A stretch of DNA of 64,000 nt from Pseudomonas sp. R4-35-07 (lineage in GTDB: Bacteria; Pseudomonadota; Gammaproteobacteria; Pseudomonadales; Pseudomonadaceae): contig NZ_CP027732.1 of the NCBI RefSeq assembly GCF_003852235.1, forward strand, positions 62,001-126,000, written 5' to 3'. The notes beneath the pieces were generated by a model, which saw only the letters and a program-made list of their open reading frames with translations, searched no databases and was not told where the DNA came from. A program made the translations under genes and the position numbers. Each line of letters starts with the position of its first letter. Position 1 is the stretch's first letter. Positions 36,491 to 44,656 of the stretch are shown piece by piece.

Positions 36491-37635
36491 CAGCCCATCT
36501 CCATGAAAAACATGGCAGCGACCGCGTCCAGCACGATCACCACGAAAATCGATTGCACCACGCTGGAGGTGGTATGCGCGCCGACTGACTCGGCACTGCC
36601 GCTGACCTTGAACCCTTCCATGCAGCCAATTGCGGCGATCAGAAAGGCGAAAATCGGCGCTTTCACCATGCCCACCAGGAAATGCTGCACGCCGATGTCC
36701 GATTGCAGCAGCGACAGAAACATCGCTGGCGAAATATCCAGGGCCACCGCACACACCACGCCGCCGCCGATGATCCCTGAAAGCATCGCCAGGAACGTCA
36801 GCATCGGCAGCGCCACCAGCAGCGCCAACACCCGTGGCAGCACCAGCAGCTCCACGGGGTCCAGGCCCAAGGTGCGGATCGCGTCGATCTCTTCGTTGGC
36901 CTTCATCGAGCCGATCTGTGCGGTAAAGGCACTGGCCGTGCGGCCGGCGATCAGGATGGCGGTGAGCAATACACCGAATTCGCGTAGGAAAGAGAACGCC
37001 ACCAGGTCCACGGTGAATACCGTCGCGCCAAAGCTCTTGAGCACGGTGGCGCCGAGGAAGGCCACGACAGCGCCGACCAAGAAGGTCAGCAGCGCGACGA
37101 TCGGCGCGGCGTCGAGACCGGTCTGTTCGATATGCGCCACCATCGGCGTCAGGCGCCAGCGCTTGGGCCGCAAGATGCCGCGCACGAAGGTTTCGAGGAT
37201 CAGGCCGATGAAGCCCAACAGCTTCATCCCGTCTTGCCACACGGTGTCCACGGCGCGGCCGATGCGCGCCAGCACTTGGATGCCAGTGCTCTCTTCCGGC
37301 TCTTTGAGCGGGACGCAAAAATCATTCAGCGAGCGGTAGACGGTCTTGAGCAGTGCGCGGTCGGCGGCGGACAGGCTGCAATCAGTCTGCTCGGCGGAGT
37401 GTTCGATGCGGTCGGGCCCGAGCAGCTCCACCAGCAGCGAAGCACCGGCGGTATCCAGGGCGCCGAGGCCGTTAAGGTCGATGCGCGCGCCAGCGTCGTA
37501 TCGGCCGTCGAGGGTGGCCGATAGCTTCTTCAGGTTTGCGTAGTGGGCAAGCGTCCAGTCGCCGGTAATCCGCAGCAGCGGCGGTGTGCTGGACGTATCG
37601 AGTTGGGCCGCGCCGGCTGTCGTGCGAGTGGTCAT
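36487..37635 (-). CDS. MlaE-family permease with N-terminal STAS domain
   Basis: A 382-residue protein combining a STAS-like domain (about 15-110; LRITGDWTLAHYANLKKL and GLGALDTAGASLLVELL) with the MlaE permease domain (about 125-382; REFGVLLTAILIAGRTASAF, ANEEIDAIRTLGLDPVELL). In E. coli Mla the STAS protein MlaB is a separate subunit; here the domain is fused to the permease. I chose the ATG at 37635, preceded by GGAG, over the GTG at 37662. It is the first gene of the operon. Confidence 0.93.
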   Translation of the reverse strand: MTTRTTAGAAQLDTSSTPPLLRITGDWTLAHYANLKKLSATLDGRYDAGARIDLNGLGALDTAGASLLVELLGPDRIEHSAEQTDCSLSAADRALLKTVYRSLNDFCVPLKEPEESTGIQVLARIGRAVDTVWQDGMKLLGFIGLILETFVRGILRPKRWRLTPMVAHIEQTGLDAAPIVALLTFLVGAVVAFLGATVLKSFGATVFTVDLVAFSFLREFGVLLTAILIAGRTASAFTAQIGSMKANEEIDAIRTLGLDPVELLVLPRVLALLVALPMLTFLAMLSGIIGGGVVCAVALDISPAMFLSLLQSDIGVQHFLVGMVKAPIFAFLIAAIGCMEGFKVSGSAESVGAHTTSSVVQSIFVVIVLDAVAAMFFMEMGW

Positions 37636-37689
37636 AAGCTCCGAGCTTGTTTGGCTATCCACAATTCCTACGTAATAGCATGATCGGGC

Positions 37690-38721
37690 CTACTCTGGGT
37701 TGTCCGTTTGTGCTGAGTCGGTGACGTTGAAGCGCAGCACGCCAATGACTTGGCCGTCTTCGGTCAGCACCCGCACCTGCCAGCGGCCTACCGAATCCGG
37801 CGGGAAGTTCTGCTTGTGGGTCCAGGCGCGGTAGCCCTCCTTGCGGCCGCCATGGATATCCAGGGCAATGCGGTCGACTTCCTTGCCGTTGAATTTCCAC
37901 ACATGGTAGATCCGCTCATCCAGGCCGCGCGGGGCGTTGATGGCGGTGTAGGCGTACAGCCCGCCGCTGCGCAGTTGGGCGGCGCTGACCTGCTTGAGGT
38001 CGTCGCCCGGTGTGCGGTCCTGGAGCTGGGTGCTGATGGCCACTTCGGTCATCCACAGGGTGGCAGGTGGCACCCAGCTTCGCAGCAGCCAGCCGGCGCA
38101 GCCGATCGCGGCCGTGACCCCCAGCAGCATCGCCCAGCCCTTGATGCTGCGCAGCGGCAGGCTGACGGCCAGGCTCGGAATCGACAGGGCCATGGCGACG
38201 CCCAAGGCCAGCTTGTAACTCTCGGCGGTGGTCAGGTGCAGGATGATCGGCAGTGCGGTCAGCAGTGCGGCGAATAACGTCAGCGTATGCAAGGCGAGGA
38301 ACAGCGAACGCTTGGGCGCCAGCCACTTGTAGTACAGCGGGTCGATGATCGACACCAGTGCCGCCGCGCCGAGCAGGCCGGTGAACACCGACTGGCCGCT
38401 GTTCCAGGCCGTGGTGACGAAAAAGAACGGCAGCACGAAAAACAGACTTTCCTGGTGGATCATCTGGGTGGCATAGCGCAGCAGCGGTTCGGGTATTTCT
38501 CGGTTGAACAGCTTGGTGAACAGTTGCGTGAAGCTGTTTTCCAGCATCAGCCACAACCAGCTCACCAGCATGATCACGGCGATCCAGCTGGCCATGCCTT
38601 GCTGGCGGTCCACCAGGATGAAGCTGCCCACACCCGATATGAAACCGCCGAGTGCGATCACCCCAGGGTAGCGTTTGATCAGTTCTATAACGCGCTGGAT
38701 AAGGGGCGGTAAGTTCGGCAT
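37690..38721 (-). CDS. DUF5924/DUF2914 membrane protein
   Basis: A 343-residue protein with about seven hydrophobic helices in residues 18-215, then a soluble C-terminal domain (about 225-340) with GLYAYTAINAPRGLDERIYHVW and DIHGGRKEGYRAWTHKQ, which resembles DUF2914 domains of other bacteria, where they are thought to bind sugars or wall parts. The domain should face the periplasm. It precedes the Mla-like operon on the same strand with 54 bases between. Function unknown. Confidence 0.85.
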   Translation of the reverse strand: MPNLPPLIQRVIELIKRYPGVIALGGFISGVGSFILVDRQQGMASWIAVIMLVSWLWLMLENSFTQLFTKLFNREIPEPLLRYATQMIHQESLFFVLPFFFVTTAWNSGQSVFTGLLGAAALVSIIDPLYYKWLAPKRSLFLALHTLTLFAALLTALPIILHLTTAESYKLALGVAMALSIPSLAVSLPLRSIKGWAMLLGVTAAIGCAGWLLRSWVPPATLWMTEVAISTQLQDRTPGDDLKQVSAAQLRSGGLYAYTAINAPRGLDERIYHVWKFNGKEVDRIALDIHGGRKEGYRAWTHKQNFPPDSVGRWQVRVLTEDGQVIGVLRFNVTDSAQTDNPE

Positions 38722-38791
38722 GGACGATTCACAATGTGTGTGGGAAAAATCCGAGACAGAATAACGTCTTAGTCCGTTGTTCGGTGCCTCA

Positions 38792-40174
38792 TTACGTGAT
38801 CCGTTTGCGATAAAACCGTAGCGCCGCCCCAGCCAGGATGATCACTCCCAGCACACCCGCGCTGATCCAGCTCAGGGCGTTATAGCTCAACAGCGGCTTT
38901 TCGACGCGCCAGTAGCCCGGCTGCTCCAACACCTGGCGCATGGCCTGATTGGTCTGCGCCAGGGTCACGGCCTTGATGCGTTTGGCCGGGTCGCCGAAGC
39001 GGCCATCGGCATATTCGCCGGCCGCGCTCCAATAATAGTCGGCCAACGCGCTGTTGCCCTGCACTGCCCAGGCCTGGCGGGCGATGGCGGCTTGCTGCAG
39101 GCGAGCGAACACCGCCGGGTCGAGACCGTCCTTGAGCAGCTGCGCCTTGAGGTCTTGCAATACCTGTTCGGCTTGCTCGAGGTTGTCCCGTTCGAGGTCG
39201 GCGTTCAGGCTGAGGAAACCGACGCCGCCGAGCACTTCGCGTTCGGTCCACGGGCCGTAGGACAAGCCGTGCCTGAGCCGCAGCTGGCGGTACAACGCCC
39301 AGTCGAGGTAGTCCTTGAGCAGGTCGTAGGTTTCATCATGCTGGTCGTCCAGCACCGGTTCCGGGAACAGCCAGTGCAGCTTGGCGTTGTCGCCGACCCA
39401 GCCGTGGATCAGGTCACGCTGGCTGGCAGCGGCATGCTGGATTTGCGGCAGCGGCCGGTGTTCGCTCGGCTCTACCGGGTCGAGTTGGCCATAGGTGCGT
39501 TCCAGGTAGGCCGGCAGCAGTTTGTCCAGATCGCCGACGACGATCAGGGTCATATTGTTCGGCGCGTACCAATTTTTGCGCAGCGCCTCCAACTGATCGC
39601 GCGTGAGGTGGCTGACCTCGGCGCGTTCGGCGCACTTGAGGCCCAGCTCGACGGCTAACTGGTTGCTGGCGTTGTGGCCGAGGTCCTGGCGGTCGAGAAG
39701 GCGTTGCAAGTGTGAATAATGGCCGCCGTCCTCGCGCTCGACTACCTGCTTGGCAGCGTTGATATGGGCGTCGGTCAGTTGAGTGCGGGTGATGATTGCC
39801 AGCAGCAGGTCCAGCACCTTGCGCTGATTCTGCGCGGGCGCCTCGATGACGAACGTGGTGTCGGCGTTGCTGGTGTAGGCGTTCCATTCGCCGCCCAGGG
39901 CTTGCATGCGGTCTTCGAGGTCACCTTCGCCACCGCCATCGATGCCGCTGAACAACAGGTGTTCGAACAGATGCGGCAGTTCTTTCTGGTCGCAACTGAA
40001 ATCGTCCAGGCCTACGCCAACCACCAGGCGGATGGCCACATGCCCGCGTTCGGTGCCCGGTTTGAGCAGCAGTTGCAGGCCGTTGGGCAAGGTGTAGCCC
40101 TCGACTTGCAGGCGGTCAAAGGCAAAGGTGTGTGCCGAGCCCAGCAGCAGGCAGGCGAGTAACAGGCGACGCAT
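38792..40174 (-). CDS. M16-family zinc metallopeptidase, membrane-anchored
   Basis: A 460-residue M16 (pitrilysin/insulinase) peptidase with a signal peptide (residues 1-18), the inverted zinc motif HLFEH at residues 68-72 with the further acidic motif VVEREDGGHYSH, and a second M16 domain (about 210-400) that normally lacks the metal site. A hydrophobic C-terminal helix (about 432-452) followed by FYRKRIT would anchor it to the inner membrane facing the periplasm. One M16 unit only, so it may act alone as a homodimer. It sits between the DUF5924 and Na/Pi genes. Confidence 0.9.
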   Translation of the reverse strand: MRRLLLACLLLGSAHTFAFDRLQVEGYTLPNGLQLLLKPGTERGHVAIRLVVGVGLDDFSCDQKELPHLFEHLLFSGIDGGGEGDLEDRMQALGGEWNAYTSNADTTFVIEAPAQNQRKVLDLLLAIITRTQLTDAHINAAKQVVEREDGGHYSHLQRLLDRQDLGHNASNQLAVELGLKCAERAEVSHLTRDQLEALRKNWYAPNNMTLIVVGDLDKLLPAYLERTYGQLDPVEPSEHRPLPQIQHAAASQRDLIHGWVGDNAKLHWLFPEPVLDDQHDETYDLLKDYLDWALYRQLRLRHGLSYGPWTEREVLGGVGFLSLNADLERDNLEQAEQVLQDLKAQLLKDGLDPAVFARLQQAAIARQAWAVQGNSALADYYWSAAGEYADGRFGDPAKRIKAVTLAQTNQAMRQVLEQPGYWRVEKPLLSYNALSWISAGVLGVIILAGAALRFYRKRIT

Positions 40175-40232
40175 AACAAGCTTCCTGGCGAACGAGGTCC
40201 ATTGTTAACTGACTTCGCTCGCTGGCGTATGT

Positions 40233-41891
40233 TCAGGGCGAATGGGTGATGTCGGCAATATCTTCAGCAGAGAGTGCGCCGGTGTCGGACGTTTCCAACA
40301 CGACATAGGCGCTGCTACAGAACAACGAGTTCAAGCGTTTCATGTCGGCAATCAGCTCCAGGTGCAGGGAACTGGTTTCCAGGCTCTGCACGATTTTACG
40401 TTGCAGGCGGCTGACGTGGGCGTGGGCCAGGCGACGTTCCTGGGCGCGAAAGCGGCGTTTCTCACGCAGTAATTGACGGGCGCTTTCCGGATCGCCGCTG
40501 AGGAAGACCGACAGGCCCAGGCGCAGGTTGGCGATCAACTGGCTGTGCAGGCCGCTGAGTTCTTCCAGGCCGACCTCGGAAAATTGCCGACGTTGCGAAG
40601 TCTTCTGCTGCTGGACTTTGCGCAGCATGCGCTCGATCAAGTCGCCCGCCAGCTTCAGGTTGATGGACAGCTCAATGATTTCTGCCCAGCGTCGGTTGTC
40701 CTGTTCACTCAGGTCTTCACGGGGCATTTGCGCCAGGTAAAGTTTGATCGCGCTGTAAAGCGCCTCGACGTCATCGCTGAGACGGCGCATTTCCTGGGTG
40801 ATGGCGGTTTGGTTGCCGCGCAGCACTTCCTGCATCGAGGTGAGCATGTTGTCGATCAGGTCGCCGAGCCGCAGGGTTTCGCGGGCGGCGTTGGCCAGCG
40901 CCAGGCTCGGCGTATTCAGTGAGGCCAGGTCCAGATGGCGCGGCTTGGCTTTGCCATCGGTCTCGGGACGCTCCGGCAGCAGCCATTCGCACAGCCGTGC
41001 CATCGGGCCGATGGTGGGCAACAGAATCAGGCAGCGGCTGACGTTATAGAGCAGGTGGAACGTGATGACCATGGCCTGAGTGCTGTAGTCCAGGCCGTCC
41101 ATCCAGCGTACGAGTGGGTCGAGTACCGGAATGATCAACAACAGGCCGATCAACTTGTACAACAGGCTGCCCAGGGCCACTTGCCGCCCGGCGGTGTTCT
41201 GCATGCTGGTGCTGAGAAAGGCCAGGATGCCGCTGCCGATGTTGGCGCCGATCACCAGGCCGATGGCCACGTGCAAACCGATCACGCCGGCACCGGCCAG
41301 GGTAGCCGTCAGCAGCACGGCGGCGAGGCTGGAGTAGGAAATCATCGCGAACAGCGCACCGACCAAGGCATCGAGCAGGATGTCACCGGTCAGCGAAGCG
41401 AAGATGACTTTGACACCTTGGGCATGGGTAATCGGCCCGGCGGCTTCGACGATCAGTTGCAAGGCGAGAATGATCAGCCCGAGGCCGATCCCGACCCGGC
41501 CGAGTTGCCCGGCCCGCGTCTGTTTGCGCGACAGGAAAAAAATCACCCCGAGAAAGATCAGCAGCGGCGACAACCAGGACAGATCCAGGGTGAGTACCCG
41601 CGCCATCAACGCGGTACCGACGTCGGCGCCGAGCATGGTGGCCAAGGCGGGCGTCAGGCTCATCAAGCCTTGGCCGACAAAGGACGTCACCAGCATCGCC
41701 GTGGCATTGCTGCTCTGCACCATGGCCGTCACCAGGATACCGGCGACAAACGCCAGCCAGCGCTTGGACATGTTCTGCCCGATGACTTGGCGCAGGTTGG
41801 AGCCGTAGACCCGCAGGATGCCGGTACGGACGATGTGCGTGCCCCAGATAAGCAGGGTCACGGCGGAAAGCAGATTGAGCAGGGTCAGCAT
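40233..41891 (-). CDS. Na/Pi cotransporter family protein (YjbB-like)
   Basis: A 552-residue protein with an N-terminal sodium-phosphate cotransporter domain (about 1-310, two repeats with VQSSNATAMLVTSFVGQG and YSSLAAVLLTATLAGAG) and a C-terminal PhoU-like helical domain (about 340-540). Such proteins export or import phosphate and are gated by the PhoU-like part. It stands alone between the M16 gene and a REPIN. Confidence 0.9.
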   Translation of the reverse strand: MLTLLNLLSAVTLLIWGTHIVRTGILRVYGSNLRQVIGQNMSKRWLAFVAGILVTAMVQSSNATAMLVTSFVGQGLMSLTPALATMLGADVGTALMARVLTLDLSWLSPLLIFLGVIFFLSRKQTRAGQLGRVGIGLGLIILALQLIVEAAGPITHAQGVKVIFASLTGDILLDALVGALFAMISYSSLAAVLLTATLAGAGVIGLHVAIGLVIGANIGSGILAFLSTSMQNTAGRQVALGSLLYKLIGLLLIIPVLDPLVRWMDGLDYSTQAMVITFHLLYNVSRCLILLPTIGPMARLCEWLLPERPETDGKAKPRHLDLASLNTPSLALANAARETLRLGDLIDNMLTSMQEVLRGNQTAITQEMRRLSDDVEALYSAIKLYLAQMPREDLSEQDNRRWAEIIELSINLKLAGDLIERMLRKVQQQKTSQRRQFSEVGLEELSGLHSQLIANLRLGLSVFLSGDPESARQLLREKRRFRAQERRLAHAHVSRLQRKIVQSLETSSLHLELIADMKRLNSLFCSSAYVVLETSDTGALSAEDIADITHSP

Positions 41892-42038
41892 GCTCGGCCC
41901 CCCGTGTGGGTGCGCTCCAACAGGAGCGAAGGAAAGTTACCGCGTGCCGTTCTACGTCTTGTACTTAAGCTGTAGTTGGCGAATGGGCTCTGCGCCAGCA
42001 TCGCATAGCTAAACTCGGGATTGAAACAAAACTGTCAT

Positions 42039-42140
42039 ATGTAGGAGCGAGCTTGCTCGCGAAGAACGTCAACGATTACGCGTACTGCCTGGTTTAACGC
42101 GTTGTCCTTGGGTTCTTCGCGAGCAAGCTCGCTCCTACAG
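42039..42140. repeat. REPIN of a second family (GTAGGAGCGAGCTTGCTCGC core)
   Basis: Inverted copies at about 42040-42063 and 42116-42139 of a REP with core GTAGGAGCGAGCTTGCTCGC, different from the other REPs in the window. The spacer holds short inverted repeats. It sits between the Na/Pi and TerC genes, directly after the terC stop (42143). Confidence 0.9.
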
Positions 42141-42142
42141 GT

Positions 42143-42910
42143 TTATTGACCCGGAACGTCCTTGCGCAGTTTCACCGGGTCCTGCTGTTTCTTCTTTTTC
42201 GCGATGGCAGTGCGCATCTTGATGTTCACTGCTTCCACTGCCAGCGAGAACGCCATGGCGAAGTAGACGTAGCCTTTTGGCACGTGCACGTCGAAGGATT
42301 CAGCGATCAGCACGGTACCCACTACCAGCAGGAACGACAGCGCCAGTATCTTCAGCGACGGGTGCTTGTCGATGAATTCGCTGATGGTGCCAGCGGCCAG
42401 CATCATCACCAGTACGGCAACCACGATAGCGGCAATCATTACCGGCACATGGGAAACCATGCCGACGGCGGTGATGACCGAATCCAGGGAGAACACAATG
42501 TCGATGATCGCAATCTGGATGATGGTGTAGATGAATTTGCCGCCGGCGCCTTTAGGCTCGTCGTTGGTTTCATCTTCACCTTCCAGGGCGTGGTACATCT
42601 CCTGGGAGCTTTTCCACAACAGGAACAGGCCACCGAAGAACAGGATCAGGTCGCGACCGGAAATGCCCTCGCCGAACACTTCGAACAGGTCGGCGGTCAG
42701 TTGCATGACCCAGGTGATCGACAGCAGCAACAGGATGCGCGTGACCATCGCCAGGGCGAGGCCGAAGATCCGGGTGCGTGCCTGCATGTGCTTGGGCATG
42801 CGGCTGACCAGGATCGAAATCATGATGATGTTATCGATGCCCAGGACGATCTCGAGGGCCGTCAGGGTGAAGAAGGCAATCCAGATTTCCGGATTGGTCA
42901 GCCATTCCAT
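42143..42910 (-). CDS. TerC family integral membrane protein
   Basis: A 255-residue protein with seven predicted helices and the TerC signatures LEIVLGIDNIIMISIL near residue 20 and DIVFSLDSVITAVGM near residue 142, each with a conserved aspartate in the membrane. TerC proteins have been linked to metal (manganese, calcium) export and tellurite resistance. The lysine-rich tail is cytoplasmic. The ATG at 42910 starts the conserved MEWLTNPEIWIAF. Confidence 0.9.
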   Translation of the reverse strand: MEWLTNPEIWIAFFTLTALEIVLGIDNIIMISILVSRMPKHMQARTRIFGLALAMVTRILLLLSITWVMQLTADLFEVFGEGISGRDLILFFGGLFLLWKSSQEMYHALEGEDETNDEPKGAGGKFIYTIIQIAIIDIVFSLDSVITAVGMVSHVPVMIAAIVVAVLVMMLAAGTISEFIDKHPSLKILALSFLLVVGTVLIAESFDVHVPKGYVYFAMAFSLAVEAVNIKMRTAIAKKKKQQDPVKLRKDVPGQ

Positions 42911-42978
42911 GTGTATTCCTTTGAGCAAGTGTTAGACCGCGCAAGCTGTAGCGCCGCGCGGTAGGTGAGTCGGTACGA

Positions 42979-44286
42979 TTATAGATTGCTGAACAGCGGA
43001 AAAATCCCCATCAGCAACGCGGCGAACATTATGCACAGGCATACCAGTACTGCCCACTTGAGGGTGAAGCGCTGGTGATCGCCAAACTCGATACCCGCCA
43101 GGGCGACCAGCAGGTAGGTCGAGGGTACCAGTGGGCTCAGCAGATGCACCGGTTGCCCGACGATCGAGGCGCGGGCCATTTCCACGGCGGTTATGCCGTA
43201 GTGGCTGGCGGCTTCGGCCAGTACCGGCAGCACGCCATAGTAGAACGCATCGTTGGACATGAAGAAGGTAAACGGCATGCTCGCCAGCGCCGTGATCACC
43301 GCCAGGTACGGGCCCATGGCTTCAGGGATGACCGCCAGCAGGCTCTTGGACATGGCGTCGACCATGCCAGTGCCCGACAGGATGCCGGTGAAGATGCCGG
43401 CGGCGAAGATCAACCCGACCACCGCCAATACGCTGCCGGCGTGGGCCGCGACGCGGTCTTTCTGTTGTTGCAGGCACGGGTAGTTGACGATCATCGCGAT
43501 ACTGAACGCCACCATGAACAGCACCGGCAGCGGCAACAGGCCGGCGATCAGCGTGCACATCAGGGCAAGGGTCAGCGCGCCGTTGAACCAGATCAGCTTC
43601 GGACGGCGGGCATCGGGGAATTGCGACACGCTGATGTCGCTGTGGTCGATCTCGTCGCCCTGCAGGTGCAGTTCACCCAGGCGGGCGCGCTCGCGCTTGC
43701 CGTACATGTAGGCAATCACCAGGATCGCCACCACGCCGGCGGCCATGGCCGGGATCATCGGCACGAAGATGTCCGAAGGGTCCACATGCAGCGCACTGGC
43801 GGCGCGGGCCGTCGGCCCACCCCAGGGGGTCATGTTCATTACGCCACCGGCAAGAATGATCAGGCCGGCCATGATCCGCGGGCTCATGCCGATGCGCTGG
43901 TACAGCGGCAACATGGCGGCGACGCAGATCATGTAAGTGGTGGCGCCGTCACCGTCGAGGGACACCACCAGGGCCAGCACGGCGGTGCCGACCGAGACTT
44001 TCAACGGGTCGCCCTTGACCATCTTGAGGATCTTGCGCACGGCCGGGTCGAACAGGCCGGAGTCGATCATCAGGGCAAAGTAGAGGATGGCGAACATCAG
44101 CATCACGCCGGTCGGCGCGAGCTTGGTGATGCCTTCGAGCATCATCGGGCCGATCTTCGGCGCGAAGCCGCCGAACAGCGCGAACAGGATAGGCACGATG
44201 ATCAAGGCGATCAGCGCAGACAGGCGCTTGGTCATGATCAGGAACATGAACGTGATGACCATGGCGAAGCCAAGGAAAGTCAGCAT
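42979..44286 (-). CDS. CitMHS family citrate:divalent metal transporter
   Basis: A 435-residue inner-membrane protein with about twelve helices, matching CitMHS transporters that take up citrate complexed with Mg or Ca. Recognisable segments are the N-terminal MLTFLGFAMVITFMFLIM, VVSLDGDGATTYMICVAAML near residue 108, and GGVMNMTPWGGPTARAAS near 146. It is the only gene of its unit; no two-component genes are next to it. Confidence 0.88.
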   Translation of the reverse strand: MLTFLGFAMVITFMFLIMTKRLSALIALIIVPILFALFGGFAPKIGPMMLEGITKLAPTGVMLMFAILYFALMIDSGLFDPAVRKILKMVKGDPLKVSVGTAVLALVVSLDGDGATTYMICVAAMLPLYQRIGMSPRIMAGLIILAGGVMNMTPWGGPTARAASALHVDPSDIFVPMIPAMAAGVVAILVIAYMYGKRERARLGELHLQGDEIDHSDISVSQFPDARRPKLIWFNGALTLALMCTLIAGLLPLPVLFMVAFSIAMIVNYPCLQQQKDRVAAHAGSVLAVVGLIFAAGIFTGILSGTGMVDAMSKSLLAVIPEAMGPYLAVITALASMPFTFFMSNDAFYYGVLPVLAEAASHYGITAVEMARASIVGQPVHLLSPLVPSTYLLVALAGIEFGDHQRFTLKWAVLVCLCIMFAALLMGIFPLFSNL

Positions 44287-44538
44287 AGGAATACTCCAGG
44301 CGTAGCGCGGCTAGGGAATGGCGAACCGGATGGGGTCAGCGCAGAACGAAAGACACGTGGCGTACGGGGGGAGTTGGGGCAAACAGGCGGGTACGGGCGG
44401 ACATCGGGAATCACCATTGTTGTTGTTAACAGTCGGTCTGTTGCCGACAGTGGGGGTGATCCTAGACGGGTAAGCTTTCAGCCAGCTTTCGCTGAGAAAA
44501 CAGGAGATATACGGTCGTGAGGCTTATTCAGATAAAAA
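44287..44538. promoter_or_regulatory. Upstream region of the CitMHS gene
   Basis: About 250 bases before the REPIN at 44539. The -10 to -35 area for the leftward citMHS transcript must lie here. An inverted pair TCGGTC / GCCGAC-like sequence near 44430-44450 is visible but not diagnostic. No gene seen. Confidence 0.4.
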
Positions 44539-44631
44539 GTGTGGGAGGGGGCTTGCTCCCGATTGCGGTGGATCAGCCAGCACATGTATCAGCTGACCCC
44601 AATGCCATCGGGAGCAAGCCCCCTCCCACAA
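44539..44631. repeat. REPIN after the Lnb-like gene
   Basis: Inverted REP cores at about 44540-44563 and 44607-44631. This copy has GCTTGCTCCCGAT in place of GCTTGCCCCCGAT, with the compensating change GGGAGCAAGC in the other arm, so pairing is kept. Confidence 0.9.
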
Positions 44632-44656
44632 TTGGGTTTTGCGTACCGCTGAATCT

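Noticed and set aside
35687..37318. 543-residue frame covering the ATPase and part of the permease gene
   Set aside because: The first 276 residues are an out-of-frame reading of the MlaE permease; the true ATPase starts at the GTG at 36490.
43075..44520. 481-residue frame antisense to the CitMHS gene
   Set aside because: Same kind of shadow, and the CitMHS frame has clear membrane helices and family motifs.
546..44631. Repeated GTGGGAGGGGGC elements as a possible CRISPR or transposon ends
   Set aside because: They are scattered single inverted pairs in intergenic spaces without regular spacers, cas genes or a transposase: REPINs.
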